A DNA stretch of 64,000 nucleotides from Pontibacter ramchanderi (GCF_002846395.1 NZ_PJMU01000001.1:930001-994000); one strand, 5' to 3'. Counted from the first letter of the stretch, positions 53,729 through 63,887 are shown. Notes: generated by a model from the sequence alone, not told the origin. Made by a program: numbers and translations.

Positions 53729-54985
53729 TTATTTATTTAAATAGTCCAGGATGAGCTGCACCTGTGCTTTTACCCCATTTTGCAGGGCGCTTTCATCTAC
53801 CTTGAACCCGGGGTTGTGGTTTGCCGGACCGTCGCCGATGCCGAGCGTCATAAAGCTGACAGGGGCAATCTTCCGGTAGTAGGCAAAGTCCTCGCTGGCT
53901 GTCATCATAGGGGCATCAAATACCTGCTCCTTTCCCAGAATGGCAGCAGCGCTTTTCCTTACCTGAGCGTTGAGCGCTTTATCATTCTGTATGGCTGGGT
54001 AGGTATTGATATAATCCAGCTCGTAGGTAGCTCCATAGGCTTTGGTGATGCTTTCAATTATTTCCTTCACCCTTTGCTCTACCTGTTTTCTGGTCTTATC
54101 GGATGTAGTGCGGATACTGGCAGCCAATTCGGCCCTGTCTGCAATCACATTAAAGGCATCTCCGGACTGAAATTTGCCGATGGTCACCACCGTCATCTCC
54201 CCTGGCTCAACGTTTCGGGACACAACCGTTTGCAAGGCGCTGACGATGGCCGCGCCTACCACAATCGGGTCAATTCCTAAATGGGGCATGGAGCCATGCG
54301 ATCCTTTTCCGATGATGTTCAGGTTAAAGATGTCCTGCGCGGTGGAGGCAGCGCCATCGGGCAGTATACCGACGTGGCCGGCAGGGAAGTTGGGCAAAAC
54401 GTGCATCCCGAAAAAGGCCTCTACTCCCTTCAGTTCACCAGATTCCACGATGTCGATGGCCCCGCCGGGCGGCTGCTCCTCGGCGTGCTGGAAGATAAAG
54501 TAGACCGTTCCCTTTAGCTCCTGCTGCATTTTAGACAAGGTGGCCGCAGTTGCCAGCAGCATGGCGGTGTGCGCATCGTGCCCGCAGGCGTGGCTTACGT
54601 TCTTCTCTTTCGAGGCATACGGAAGGCCCGTTTCCTCCTGAATGGGTAAGGCGTCCATGTCTGCCCGAAAAGCGACGGTTCTGCCAGGTTTGGCTCCTTT
54701 TAGTACCCCAATTAAACTTGTTTTGGCCGGCTTGATAACCTCCACGTTAGGCAGCTTGCTCAAGACTTCCTCCACATATTTGCTGGTTTGTTCCTCCTCG
54801 AAGGACACCTCCGGGTGTTGGTGAATGTGGCGGCGCCATGTAATCAGATCTTCTGTGGGGATGTGCTTTACCCAGGCTGCCTCTGGCTGGTTTTTCCGTG
54901 CATTGCTGCCTTGCCTGGTTTGGGCCTGCACCACGCCAGCACACAGAAATGCCATCAGTAAGAATATAATTTCCTGCATAGACAT
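53729..54985 (-). CDS. Exported M20D family amidohydrolase/peptidase
   Basis: The 418-residue protein has a signal peptide (MSMQEIIFLLMAFLCAGVVQAQ) and is exported, unlike most M20D enzymes. Metal ligands appear in ACGHDAHTAM (near 135) and FQHAEEQPPGGA (near 166), with FRADMDALPIQEETG before them and TASEDFAYY near the end. M20D enzymes hydrolyse N-acyl amino acids or hippurate-like conjugates, or aminobenzoyl-glutamate. An exported version next to an aromatic degradation cluster could release aromatic acids from conjugates (inference). Confidence 0.9.
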   Translation of the reverse strand: MSMQEIIFLLMAFLCAGVVQAQTRQGSNARKNQPEAAWVKHIPTEDLITWRRHIHQHPEVSFEEEQTSKYVEEVLSKLPNVEVIKPAKTSLIGVLKGAKPGRTVAFRADMDALPIQEETGLPYASKEKNVSHACGHDAHTAMLLATAATLSKMQQELKGTVYFIFQHAEEQPPGGAIDIVESGELKGVEAFFGMHVLPNFPAGHVGILPDGAASTAQDIFNLNIIGKGSHGSMPHLGIDPIVVGAAIVSALQTVVSRNVEPGEMTVVTIGKFQSGDAFNVIADRAELAASIRTTSDKTRKQVEQRVKEIIESITKAYGATYELDYINTYPAIQNDKALNAQVRKSAAAILGKEQVFDAPMMTASEDFAYYRKIAPVSFMTLGIGDGPANHNPGFKVDESALQNGVKAQVQLILDYLNK

Positions 54986-55264
54986 ACTCGTTTTAGATAA
55001 AAAGAAAACCTTATACCTTCAGGAATCAGCGCATCAGGCATTGGGTCGCGTGCCGCCGCGTGGGTGAGGATGCGAACGGAAATGAGTTAAAGATCTTGTA
55101 CCTATAGTACGTCCTGCTGACTGCTTGGTTGATACGTTATCTTGCCGCCTGGTGACAGGCCTTTCGCTTACAGGCAGGGACAGGTATAGGGCGCTGCACT
55201 TCAGGTATAGCTATGTTGATTTGCTTCGTTGTCAATTTGTAGAGGCCTGATCACTGGCCGTGCG

Positions 55265-55804
55265 CTACAGCTTATACTTCTGCCTCATGGCTGAAACCAA
55301 TGCCTTTCTTTTGGCAACATCCGGTTGATGTGCTGCAAAGTACTTCCAGACGCCGTCGATGTGAATCAAGAGTAACTCTGCTTCCAGTTCAGGTGCTCTA
55401 TACCCCAGATCTTTAAAACACTCGATCAGGCGCAACTGGCAGGGCCGCATGAAATTTTCGTGGTAGCGGGAAGAGATCGGGTTCAGGGCCATGATCTTGT
55501 ACTGCATCCGCCAGAAGTCGGGATTCGAATTTGTGAGCAGGATTGGCAGTTCAATCATGCTGCTGACATACTCGCCCGCCGAGAGCCCCTTAAGGTATAG
55601 GTTTGTTTCAAGGGCTGCTGACTGGTAGGCTTTTTTGATGATGGTTTCCAGCAGATGGTCCTTTGTGCCATAGTGCTTGAAGATCAGCGCCTCCGAAGTA
55701 TTTGCCTCCGTAGCGATTGATTTTGTGGAAGTGGCGCGGACGCCACTTTCCGTAAACAGCTTTAAGGCTGCGTCCAGGATCGCTTCCCTCTTATTCATGT
55801 TCAC
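55265..55804 (-). CDS. TetR family transcriptional regulator
   Basis: The 179-residue protein has an N-terminal TetR HTH: AILDAALKLFTESGVRATST followed by IATEANTSEALIFKHYGTKD. The rest is the helical ligand-binding domain. It lies 22 bp after the pcaF stop on the same strand, closing the catechol cluster, so it is a natural candidate to control it. The ligand is unknown. Confidence 0.9.
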   Translation of the reverse strand: MNMNKREAILDAALKLFTESGVRATSTKSIATEANTSEALIFKHYGTKDHLLETIIKKAYQSAALETNLYLKGLSAGEYVSSMIELPILLTNSNPDFWRMQYKIMALNPISSRYHENFMRPCQLRLIECFKDLGYRAPELEAELLLIHIDGVWKYFAAHQPDVAKRKALVSAMRQKYKL

Positions 55805-55826
55805 TAATAAATCAACGGAAAAGCTC

Positions 55827-57035
55827 TTATACCCTTTCCAGGATTACGGCATAGCCCTGCCCTACGCCCACGCACATGGTGGCCAGCGCATAGCGTTTCT
55901 GTTGTCTTTTCAGCGAAAGTGCGGCACTGTACACGATCCGTGTACCGGACATGCCCAGCGGATGCCCCAGGGCAATGGCTCCTCCATTCGGGTTTACGCG
56001 GGCATCGTCGTCGGCTAAACCAAGCGCTCGGGTGCAGGCCAGGCTTTGCGCGGCAAAGGCTTCGTTCAATTCGATCACGTCCATGTCGTCCAGGGTCAGG
56101 CCCGCCTTTTGCAGGGCTTTTTGTGTGGCAGGCACCGGGCCAATACCCATGATGCGGGGCTCCACACCGACCACAGCCGAACTCACGATGCGTGCCAGCG
56201 GCTTAAGGTTATACTTCTCCACAGCTTCTCCTGACACCACATAGGTAGCCGCCGCGCCATCATTCAGGCCAGAGGCGTTCCCAGCCGTCACTGTACCACC
56301 GGCCTTGAAAGCCGGCTTCAGTTTGGCCAAAGTTTCCAGGGTGGTATTGGGTCGCACAAATTCGTCTTTCGACACCACAGTAGGTTCCCCCTTCCGCTGC
56401 GGAATGCTAACCGGCATGATCTCTTCGGCCAACTGGCCGTTCTGCTGTGCTTTGGTGGCTTTCATTTGCGAATGGTACGAGAATTTATCCTGATCTTCAC
56501 GGGAGATCTGGTACATCTCCGCCAGGTTCTCAGCCGTGATGCCCATGGGATCGACGCCGTACATTTCCTTCATCTTGGGGTTCACGAAGCGCCAGCCGAA
56601 ACTCGAGTCATACATCTGCGAATCGGTGCCAAAGGCTTTGCTGGGCTTGGAAATGACCAGCGGCCCCCGCGTCATGTGCTCTACGCCACCGGCAATGAAC
56701 ACATCGCCGTCTCCAGCCTTAATAGCCCGCGCCGCATGCATGATCGCTGACATACCCGAGGAGCACAACCGGTTTACGGTCTCACCTGGCACGGTTACCG
56801 GCAACCCGGCCAGCAGCGCCGCCATGCGGGCTACGTTGCGGTTGTCTTCACCGGCCTGGTTATGGCAACCCAATATGACGTCATCAACGGCCTCTTTTGG
56901 TATTCCCGGATTCCGTATGATCAGCTCTTGTATGACCATGGCTGCCAGGTCGTCGGTTCTGACAGGCGACAAGGCCCCACCCAGGTTACCGATCGGTGTT
57001 CTGATTCCATCTATGATAAAGGCTTCTTTGCTCAT
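55827..57035 (-). CDS. pcaF: Beta-ketoadipyl-CoA thiolase
   Basis: PcaF splits beta-ketoadipyl-CoA to succinyl-CoA and acetyl-CoA, the last step of the pathway. I start at the ATG at 57035 ([16 protein letters not shown]), giving 402 residues. Thiolase motifs are clear: [15 protein letters not shown] with the nucleophilic Cys (near 91), [37 protein letters not shown] with the active-site His, and the C-terminal [18 protein letters not shown] with the second Cys. Its position after the CoA transferase makes it the pathway thiolase rather than a general acetyl-CoA acetyltransferase. Confidence 0.92.
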   Translation of the reverse strand: MSKEAFIIDGIRTPIGNLGGALSPVRTDDLAAMVIQELIIRNPGIPKEAVDDVILGCHNQAGEDNRNVARMAALLAGLPVTVPGETVNRLCSSGMSAIMHAARAIKAGDGDVFIAGGVEHMTRGPLVISKPSKAFGTDSQMYDSSFGWRFVNPKMKEMYGVDPMGITAENLAEMYQISREDQDKFSYHSQMKATKAQQNGQLAEEIMPVSIPQRKGEPTVVSKDEFVRPNTTLETLAKLKPAFKAGGTVTAGNASGLNDGAAATYVVSGEAVEKYNLKPLARIVSSAVVGVEPRIMGIGPVPATQKALQKAGLTLDDMDVIELNEAFAAQSLACTRALGLADDDARVNPNGGAIALGHPLGMSGTRIVYSAALSLKRQQKRYALATMCVGVGQGYAVILERV

Positions 57036-57127
57036 CAGTAAGGTAATTTTAGGTATAGATTTCAATTGTTAAGCCGTGCCGTTCAGGTTGTTATTTGTAT
57101 CAATGTAAAAAACTCTGAACAGGACGA

Positions 57128-58474
57128 CTACTGCAGCTTCTCTATAAATTTGGCCGTTGTTTTAGCCCGCACCTCTTCCAGGGTAGCACCCGGCATCAGT
57201 TCGATGAGGGTCAGCTGCCCGTCGATGAAGCGGAAAACGGCCAGGTCGGTGATGATCATGTCCACGGCTTTGAGGGCGGTGAGAGGCAGGCTGCAGGTCG
57301 GCACTACTTTCGAAGAACCGTCTTTGTTCGTGTGGGTCATGGTGATGATGAGCGTTTTGGCACCCGAGGCCAGGTCCATGGCGCCACCCACACCGAGTAG
57401 TGGCTGCCCCGGCACGGCCCAGTTGGCCAGGTTAGCCTGCTCATCCACTTCCAGACCGCCCATCACGGCAATGTCCACATGGCGCCCGCGGATCATGGCA
57501 AAGGAATCGGCACTGTCGAAGTAGCTGGAGCCCGGAAGGGCCGTTACCGGAATTTTGCCGGCGTTGACAGGGTAATCCATTGCGCCGCCGCCATCTTTTG
57601 GCGACGGGCCCACACCCAGCATCCCGTTCTCGGTGTGCATCACAATGCCGTCCTCTGGAGTGATCAGGTCAGCTACCAGCGTCGGTATACCAATGCCCAG
57701 GTTTACCACATCTCCTTTTTTGAGTTCGTTTAGTGCACGCCTGGCCATGTTCATGCGGGTTTCGTCTGCTTTTCTGGACGAGGCCACGGAGGCAGAGGAG
57801 CCAAGGTCTTCCAGCGTCAGTTTCGCCTCTACCAGGTAGTCCACGTAAGAGCCCGGCGTGTGCACGTGCTCCGGAGCGATCTCGCCCACAGGCACAATCT
57901 CTTCCACTTCGGCTATCACCAGGTCAGCGGCAGTGGCCATGGCGCGGTTAAAGTTCTGCTCGGTCATGCGGTAGGTCAGGTTGCCGGCGGTGTCGGCTTT
58001 CCAGGCGCGCACGAAAGCCACATTGCCCCGTATGCCCTCGACAAATACCTGCTCCTTGCCCTGGATCACTTTTGTTTCGCGCCCCCTGGCCAGTTCGGTG
58101 CCGGCAGAAGTTGGCGTGAAGAAGCCGCCTATACCTGCGCCGCCGGCCCGTATGGCTTCGGCCAGTGTGCCCTGCGGCAGCAGTTCGTACTCCACCATGC
58201 CCTCCTGCGCAGCTTTCACCGCCTCCGGATTGCTGGTAAAAAACGAGCCGATCATTTTCCTGATCTGCCCGTTGCGCAGCAGTTTGCCGCCCCCTATACC
58301 TACCTCCCCTACGTTGTTGCCAATAAAGGTTAGGTTCTTCGTTCCGGTTTCGGCCAGCGCGTGCATCAGGTGCACCGGATTGCCCGTCATCCCAAAGCCA
58401 CCCTGCAACAGTATATCCCCATCCTTTACCAAAGCAACCGCTTCTTCCAGGCTTATCTGTGGTACCGATTTCAT
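57128..58474 (-). CDS. pcaIJ: 3-oxoadipate CoA-transferase, fused A and B subunits
   Basis: The enzyme moves CoA from succinyl-CoA to 3-oxoadipate. In most bacteria it is two proteins of about 230 and 215 residues; here one 448-residue ORF carries both. Residues about 1-225 are the A part ([39 protein letters not shown]). Residues about 240-448 are the B part ([20 protein letters not shown], with the catalytic Glu in [12 protein letters not shown]). A short linker ([18 protein letters not shown]) joins them. No stop or frameshift interrupts it. It sits between pcaD and pcaF. Confidence 0.92.
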   Translation of the reverse strand: MKSVPQISLEEAVALVKDGDILLQGGFGMTGNPVHLMHALAETGTKNLTFIGNNVGEVGIGGGKLLRNGQIRKMIGSFFTSNPEAVKAAQEGMVEYELLPQGTLAEAIRAGGAGIGGFFTPTSAGTELARGRETKVIQGKEQVFVEGIRGNVAFVRAWKADTAGNLTYRMTEQNFNRAMATAADLVIAEVEEIVPVGEIAPEHVHTPGSYVDYLVEAKLTLEDLGSSASVASSRKADETRMNMARRALNELKKGDVVNLGIGIPTLVADLITPEDGIVMHTENGMLGVGPSPKDGGGAMDYPVNAGKIPVTALPGSSYFDSADSFAMIRGRHVDIAVMGGLEVDEQANLANWAVPGQPLLGVGGAMDLASGAKTLIITMTHTNKDGSSKVVPTCSLPLTALKAVDMIITDLAVFRFIDGQLTLIELMPGATLEEVRAKTTAKFIEKLQ

Positions 58475-58480
58475 ATGCTA

Positions 58481-59290
58481 TTAATTGTAAATTTGTAGAT
58501 AAAAGTCGCCCTCATTTTTGGCGGCGTACAGTACATTCTTGGCAAACTCAGCAGGCAGTTCCATGCTGGAGAGGTGGTTGGCCTCTAGTTGCACATGCCG
58601 GGAGCGCGGGATGCCGCCCGCCAGAAATTCGCCATCTACGGGTGTGGTCACTTCGTCTGCGGTGCCACTGATCACCAGTGTCGGCACTTTCAGCTTCGGC
58701 AGTTCTTTCCGGAAATCGGCATCGCGTACGGCAGCGCAGTTGGCAATGTATCCCTGCAACGAGGTATGGCAAAACTTCTCCAGCACGGCCTCGACCACCT
58801 CGGGGTGCGCCTCCCTGAAAGCCGGCGTAAACCAGCGCTCCGCCGTCCCCTGCAGTATACTTTCCAACCCATGTTCCCTGACTTGCGCAATGCGTGCGTT
58901 CCAGCCCTCGGCTGTCCCGATCTTTGCGGCGGTATTGGCCACGATTATTTTCTTGAATCGCTCCGGATGGTGAATGCCCAGCCACTGCCCGATCAGCCCT
59001 CCCATGGATAATCCGCAGAAGTATACCTTGCCTATACCTAACAAGTCGAGCAAGGCAATGACATCCTGCCCCAATTCGGCGATGGTAACCGTGTCGGAAC
59101 TGATGGTGCTTTGGCCATGGCCGCGGGTGTCGTAGCGCAGGATGTTGAGATGCTGCCTGAGCAGTTGCACCACAGGGTCCCACATGCTCAAATCTGTACC
59201 CAGCGAGTTGGAGAACACGATGGTATCGTCGTGCCCCAGTTCTTCATAGGTATAGAAACAGTCGTTACCGGCAATTTTTATTGTTGGCAT
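58481..59290 (-). CDS. pcaD: 3-oxoadipate enol-lactonase
   Basis: PcaD hydrolyses 3-oxoadipate enol-lactone to 3-oxoadipate. The 269-residue alpha/beta hydrolase has the oxyanion region FSNSLGTDLSMWDP, RYDTRGHGQS, the nucleophile elbow CGLSMGGLIGQW (Ser95), the acid in ISGTADEVT and the catalytic His in LEANHLSSM. LSMWDPV and GHGQS are typical of PcaD. It starts only 19 bp from the catA stop and ends 6 bp before pcaIJ, indicating one operon. Confidence 0.92.
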   Translation of the reverse strand: MPTIKIAGNDCFYTYEELGHDDTIVFSNSLGTDLSMWDPVVQLLRQHLNILRYDTRGHGQSTISSDTVTIAELGQDVIALLDLLGIGKVYFCGLSMGGLIGQWLGIHHPERFKKIIVANTAAKIGTAEGWNARIAQVREHGLESILQGTAERWFTPAFREAHPEVVEAVLEKFCHTSLQGYIANCAAVRDADFRKELPKLKVPTLVISGTADEVTTPVDGEFLAGGIPRSRHVQLEANHLSSMELPAEFAKNVLYAAKNEGDFYLQIYN

Positions 59291-59309
59291 CTGGTGCTTG
59301 GTTTAGCTA

Positions 59310-60227
59310 TTAGCGAGGTCCGTGGGTACGTTCAATCTCGGCTGCAAACACGCCTTCCCGCTCTTTGTGTATCTCAAAATCGAAATCTATGGAAGCAAAA
59401 GGCTCGTCGATGTTAAACTTCTCTTTGGCCTCAGCAGCGGTATAGCGGGTGATGTGCGGTACAAGTTCCTCGCGGGAGGCAAAGGCAAAATCATCCCATA
59501 TGAGCGGGTCGCCCTCAATGTTGATCTGGGTGGTAAGCTTGCGGTAGCCGGGTGCCGTCACAAAGAAGTGGATGTGGGCCGGCCGGCTGCCGTGGCGCCC
59601 GATGGCTTTGAGCAGTTGGTCGGTCGCGCCGCCCGGAGGACAGCTGTAGCCGACCGGCAAAATACTCTTGAACTTATACCTGCCGTCTGCGTCAGTGATG
59701 ATGGCACGGCGCAAATTGAACGGCGGCTGCGAAGAATCAAATACCGAGTACATACCTTTCAGGTTGCAATGCCATACCTCTACTTTGGCGTTGGGCACCG
59801 GCCGGCCGTCTTCGTCGCGTACCTGGCCCTGCATGTACAGGCGCTCGCCTCCCACTTCGGGTTCTGTTTCCAGCTCGGCATAGCCTACCGACTCAGGTGA
59901 ACCTGGCACATACAGCGGCCCTTCAATTGTTCTCGGGGTGCCACCTGTTATACCTGCTTTGGCTTCGGCCTCGTCCATGCGCAGGTCCAGGAAGTGCTCC
60001 AGCCCGATTCCGGCCACGACCAGTCCCCATTCGTTGTTTCTGCCGGTTGTGGTAAGCCAGTCCACCGCTTTCCAAATTTCCTCCGGCTGAATGTCCAGGT
60101 CCTCGATGGCGTAGAACAGGTCGGTGGTGAGGCGGTTTACAATCTCTTTGATGCGCTCTGAGCCTTGTCCGGGCACTTCTGTTGATTTGATTCTTTCAAC
60201 AACGGCGTCTATCTGACTTCTTTCCAT
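59310..60227 (-). CDS. catA: Catechol 1,2-dioxygenase (intradiol)
   Basis: CatA opens catechol to cis,cis-muconate with a non-haem Fe(III). The 305-residue protein has the N-terminal helical dimer domain and the intradiol core. The four iron ligands can be placed: Tyr160 (LKGMYSVFD), Tyr194 (LPVGYSCPP), His218 and His220 (SRPAHIHFFV). The GPLYVPGSP segment also fits. The catB and catC neighbours favour catechol over hydroxyquinol or chlorocatechol as substrate. Confidence 0.94.
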   Translation of the reverse strand: MERSQIDAVVERIKSTEVPGQGSERIKEIVNRLTTDLFYAIEDLDIQPEEIWKAVDWLTTTGRNNEWGLVVAGIGLEHFLDLRMDEAEAKAGITGGTPRTIEGPLYVPGSPESVGYAELETEPEVGGERLYMQGQVRDEDGRPVPNAKVEVWHCNLKGMYSVFDSSQPPFNLRRAIITDADGRYKFKSILPVGYSCPPGGATDQLLKAIGRHGSRPAHIHFFVTAPGYRKLTTQINIEGDPLIWDDFAFASREELVPHITRYTAAEAKEKFNIDEPFASIDFDFEIHKEREGVFAAEIERTHGPR

Positions 60228-60266
60228 GATAGTTAAAGGTTTAGTTTGATTAGTCTTTAAGGTGAG

Positions 60267-60563
60267 TTAGTGGGCTTCCTCCTCGTTCTTGACAGAGGAA
60301 TAGTGCTGGCAGAGGGCTGTGACTTCCACCTGCATGAAGGGGTATAGCGGAAGCGACATGAGGATGTCGTGGAGTTCGCCTGCACTGTTCACATTAAAAA
60401 TGCTGATGTTGGCATACTGGCCGGCGATGCGCCAGATGTGCGTCCATTTACCCTGCCGCTGCAGCTCCTGCGAAAGCGCTTTTTCTTTTGTTTTCAGCCC
60501 CTCCACATAGTCTTTGTCCAGATCGAGGGGGATGTTTACTGTCATGTGCACGTGAAATAGCAT
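60267..60563 (-). CDS. catC: Muconolactone delta-isomerase
   Basis: CatC converts muconolactone to 3-oxoadipate enol-lactone. The 98-residue protein has the family's length and start (MLFHVHMTVNIPLD), the KEKALSQELQRQGKW segment and WRIAGQYANISIFNV, then LPLYPFMQVEVTALCQH. It ends 39 bp before catA and starts 3 bp after the catB stop. Confidence 0.95.
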   Translation of the reverse strand: MLFHVHMTVNIPLDLDKDYVEGLKTKEKALSQELQRQGKWTHIWRIAGQYANISIFNVNSAGELHDILMSLPLYPFMQVEVTALCQHYSSVKNEEEAH

Positions 60564-60566
60564 AGC

Positions 60567-61688
60567 TTATCTTCTTTTGAATTTTTCGACTTGTTGCATG
60601 TCCAGTTCTATACCCAGGCCAGGGCCTTGCGGAATTTCCATCACACCATTCTCGTAGGTCAGCCTGGTCTTGACGATGTCCTCAGTCAGCAGAAGCGGCC
60701 CGAAAAGCTCGGTGCCCCAGTCGAGGTGCGGGAGTGTGCTGAAAACCTGCGCCGAGGCCACCGTACCCACGGTGCCTTCCAGCATGGTGCCTCCGTACAG
60801 GCTGATACCTGCGGCCTGGGCAATGGCAGCCTGTCTCTGGATATTGGTCAGACCGCCGGCTTTGGCTATTTTCAGGGCAAACACGCTGCCTCCTCCTATT
60901 TTGGCGAGCTTAAAGGCATCGGATACCGTGCCCGCCGCTTCGTCCGCCATAATCGGCACTTTAAAATATTGTGTGAGCCGGGCAAGCCCGTCGAAGTTGG
61001 TTTTGATGATGGGCTGTTCGATCAGGTCGATGCCTGCTTCCTGCAGCAGGGCTATACCTTGTTTGGCGGTGCTTTCGGACCAGGCCTGGTTCACGTCAAC
61101 GGTCACTTTCACATCGGGGCCGACGGCTCTTTTGATCGCACTCACATGGCGCACATCGGTTCTCCAGTCGTGGCGACCGATCTTCAGTTTGAAGGTATTG
61201 TGCCGGCCTTCTTTTAAGAGCGCGTGGGCCTCCTCGATGTCTTTTTGGGTATCCCCGCTGGCAAGCGTCCACAGCACGGGCAAGGTATGGGTCAAGGCTC
61301 CGCCGAGCAGGGTGGCCACGGATACGCCGAGCCGTTTGCCCTGGGCATCCATAAGGGCCGTCTCGATGGCAGACTTGACAAAGTTATTTCCCTTGATGTG
61401 ACTCTCGAGCAAAGCCATGAGAGCGTTGATGCTGAGGGCTGATTTTCCCTGCAGCAGAGGGGCGATGTAGGTGTCCAGTGTCAGCTTCATCCCTTCCGGC
61501 GATTCATCCCCGTAGCTCAGTCCGCCAATGGTGGTCGCCTCGCCAATCCCTTCGATGCCGTCGCTGCAGAACAAGCGCACGATCACCATAGCCTGGTTGC
61601 GCATCACGGCCATCGACAAGTGGTGCGGACGGATGGTGGGCAGATCCACGATAACGGACTCAATCCGCTGTATCTGAATGTCTTTCAT
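60567..61688 (-). CDS. catB: Muconate cycloisomerase
   Basis: CatB lactonises cis,cis-muconate to muconolactone. The 373-residue enolase-superfamily enzyme has TFKLKIGR-type Lys-x-Lys (FKLKIG, catalytic base region, near 166), KVTVDVNQAW with a metal-binding Asp, DLIEQP, and PIMADEA with the third metal ligand region, then KIAKAGGLTN. It is the first gene of the cat/pca operon. Three TACGAGTA-like sites lie upstream. Confidence 0.93.
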   Translation of the reverse strand: MKDIQIQRIESVIVDLPTIRPHHLSMAVMRNQAMVIVRLFCSDGIEGIGEATTIGGLSYGDESPEGMKLTLDTYIAPLLQGKSALSINALMALLESHIKGNNFVKSAIETALMDAQGKRLGVSVATLLGGALTHTLPVLWTLASGDTQKDIEEAHALLKEGRHNTFKLKIGRHDWRTDVRHVSAIKRAVGPDVKVTVDVNQAWSESTAKQGIALLQEAGIDLIEQPIIKTNFDGLARLTQYFKVPIMADEAAGTVSDAFKLAKIGGGSVFALKIAKAGGLTNIQRQAAIAQAAGISLYGGTMLEGTVGTVASAQVFSTLPHLDWGTELFGPLLLTEDIVKTRLTYENGVMEIPQGPGLGIELDMQQVEKFKRR

Positions 61689-61698
61689 GTTCTAGATG

Positions 61699-61792
61699 TA
61701 CGAGTGTCTCTTAAAAATGAGCGTGCACTTACACAGGAAAGTAACCACTCACTATGTAATACAAATGTACTCGTACAACAGCCCTACGAGTA
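61699..61792 (-). promoter_or_regulatory. Candidate cat operon control region with three TACGAGTA-like sites
   Basis: TACGAGTG (61699-61706), TACTCGTA (61768-61775, the same site on the other strand, inside the palindrome TGTAC-TC-GTACA) and TACGAGTA (61785-61792, inside CCTAC-GA-GTAGG) lie just upstream of catB. The second and third are 17 bp apart centre to centre. On the minus strand TACATTTG (61769-61762) fits a -7 box and overlaps the second site, as a repressor operator would. The TetR gene (55265-55804) or the AraC gene (63888-64000) could be the regulator. Confidence 0.45.
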
Positions 61793-61955
61793 GGACAGAT
61801 GCGCTTTTACCAAGACAAATCGAACATGAGGGTGCTTAACCGAACTTCCTGCCTTTCATTTCAAGAAAAACGGAAGTCCAGCCTCTTTACTTCAGTGTCC
61901 TGGTAGATTTGGCGAGAACCTGAAGCCAGGTTGGCAGGTGAGAAAGGTATTAGAA

Positions 61956-63725
61956 CTACTGGTTTGTTTCCTCGCGTTCCAGCAGCCAGGCCTCTGCATC
62001 TACCACTGCATTGTGGGTGGAAAGGCCGAGCTCGGGCTCCACCTTAAAGGCTTTTACCGGCCCGTTCATGCGCAACAGGTCAGAGTGTAGCACTTCCCTG
62101 TTTACGCCTTCGCTTACGCCGGTCAGGTATAGCTTGCCATTAACACTTTTTAGCATCGCCGCATAGTTGGCCAACACAGAAACAAGGGTAGCTCCCAGAC
62201 TGGAACGTCCTCTCAGGCGCAATATGACCACCGGGTTCTGTGCATTTTCCGGTTGAGGCAACAAGTGCTCTAGTGTCCTGGCACCTGCATAGTATAAGTT
62301 CCCGTACACATTCAGCACGGTTACCTTGTTTCTCTTCAAGGTTTTAGGTGGTCTGTGCTCCTCTATTTTTCCATCGTCCCGTTTCCGGAGCTCCACCAGC
62401 GTAACTTCTGTAGAAGACTGTGTAACGAACAGGAAGGCGGACAGCAGCACACCAATGCCCACCGCGGAAGGGATGGGCAAAATGAGGGTGGCCCCAAAAG
62501 TAACGCCCGCCGCCAGAAAGGAAGGCCATGATTTCCAGCCGGGATTCCAGGTGGCTACGATATCGGAAAGCTTGATGCTCCGAATACCAGCCAGAATGAG
62601 CATGGCACCCAACGAGGGCATGGCCGTATAGGCAACAACACCTGAAAACACGGCCACGATCAGTGTCATCGCCAGGCTCGAGAAAATGGAAGCCCAACGG
62701 GTTTGTGCCCTGGCCAGCACGTTAATGGCCGTTGTCCCTAAAGAGCCGCCAACCGGCAGGCCCTGAAAAAAACCGCTGGCAATATTCGCGGCTCCATGTG
62801 CTACAAAATCGCGGGAGGTATTGGAAGGAGAACCATCTTTGTTGGGCACACTCTGACTGACACCGGCCCCTTGTATTAGAATAACGATGGCTACCGCTGC
62901 AGCCCCGGTGATGATATCAAGACTAATGGCAGAAAAAGGGGGCACGACCAGGCTTGGTATACCTCCGCTGATGTCGCCCACGTCCTGCACGACTTTCACG
63001 CCTTCCAGGCCAAAAAAGAAAACAACAGCAGAAGGTATAGCGATGGCAATTAAGGCGAAGATTTTTTTGAGCGGAGTCTTTTGTAAAAAGATGGCAAGCA
63101 GAACAGTTAAAGCCGCCATACCGGTACTGGGCAGATGCAACTTGTCGACATTGAGCAGCAGGTTGATAGTCCGGTAAATACTGTTGCTCCCGCTCGGGGT
63201 ATAGCCGGTGGCGGTTGGGAGCTGGCTCATGATCAAGAGGACCGAAATACCGGTCAGAAAACCGATCATGACCGAAAAGGAAACGAAGCGGGTCAGCCGT
63301 CCCTGGCCTAACAGCCCCAATACGGCCTGGAAAACCCCGATCAATACTACCAGCAGGAAGAACACCTGCCCCCGCTCATCTGCTGGTAGCCCGCGGAGGG
63401 TCTGCCCCGCCATAATGGCCGAGGCGCTCGTCGCGGTGATCATCATCAACTGTGAACTGGAAAACAGCCCTCCTACCAGCGGACCCGCTATGCAGGCATA
63501 CAGTCCATAGACTGGGTTAACCCCTGCCAACAGACCGTTTGCCATCCCGTCGGGCAGGCTGCTGACGGCAGTTGTCGCTCCGGCTATACCATCCTGCTGC
63601 AGTTTGTTGCGCGGCGGCACTTTCCGGGAGGCATTCTGCACCGCATCGCGCAGCACCGTGAGCCCCGGCAGGTGAAACTCATCATCCTGCTTGGTGTTCT
63701 TCTCTTGGGTGGTAGCTTCCTGCAT
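61956..63725 (-). CDS. SulP family anion transporter with STAS domain
   Basis: The 589-residue protein has about eleven to twelve membrane segments and a C-terminal STAS domain (about 455-565, with VTVLNVYGNLYYAGARTLE and VILRLRGRSSLG). The SulP signature is near the N-terminus (DGIAGATTAVSSLPDGMANGLLAGVNPVYGLYA region, near 45-77, seen as the AGATTAVSSLPDGMA motif). The family moves sulfate, bicarbonate, oxalate, C4-dicarboxylates or other anions. Its position next to the cat cluster allows, but does not prove, uptake of an aromatic acid or dicarboxylate. Confidence 0.92.
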   Translation of the reverse strand: MQEATTQEKNTKQDDEFHLPGLTVLRDAVQNASRKVPPRNKLQQDGIAGATTAVSSLPDGMANGLLAGVNPVYGLYACIAGPLVGGLFSSSQLMMITATSASAIMAGQTLRGLPADERGQVFFLLVVLIGVFQAVLGLLGQGRLTRFVSFSVMIGFLTGISVLLIMSQLPTATGYTPSGSNSIYRTINLLLNVDKLHLPSTGMAALTVLLAIFLQKTPLKKIFALIAIAIPSAVVFFFGLEGVKVVQDVGDISGGIPSLVVPPFSAISLDIITGAAAVAIVILIQGAGVSQSVPNKDGSPSNTSRDFVAHGAANIASGFFQGLPVGGSLGTTAINVLARAQTRWASIFSSLAMTLIVAVFSGVVAYTAMPSLGAMLILAGIRSIKLSDIVATWNPGWKSWPSFLAAGVTFGATLILPIPSAVGIGVLLSAFLFVTQSSTEVTLVELRKRDDGKIEEHRPPKTLKRNKVTVLNVYGNLYYAGARTLEHLLPQPENAQNPVVILRLRGRSSLGATLVSVLANYAAMLKSVNGKLYLTGVSEGVNREVLHSDLLRMNGPVKAFKVEPELGLSTHNAVVDAEAWLLEREETNQ

Positions 63726-63887
63726 TATTTGAACCCTGCTCTGTGTCTTGCCTATACTTGCTGCTTACGCAAAGGTTAAGATCCAGGGGCTTCGGTCATG
63801 CCACTTTATTTGCGTTCCCGGAGCCGCCAGGCCCACGGCAATAGGACGAGCATGCTGCTGATTGAGAGCAGGATTACAGCAAAAGGT

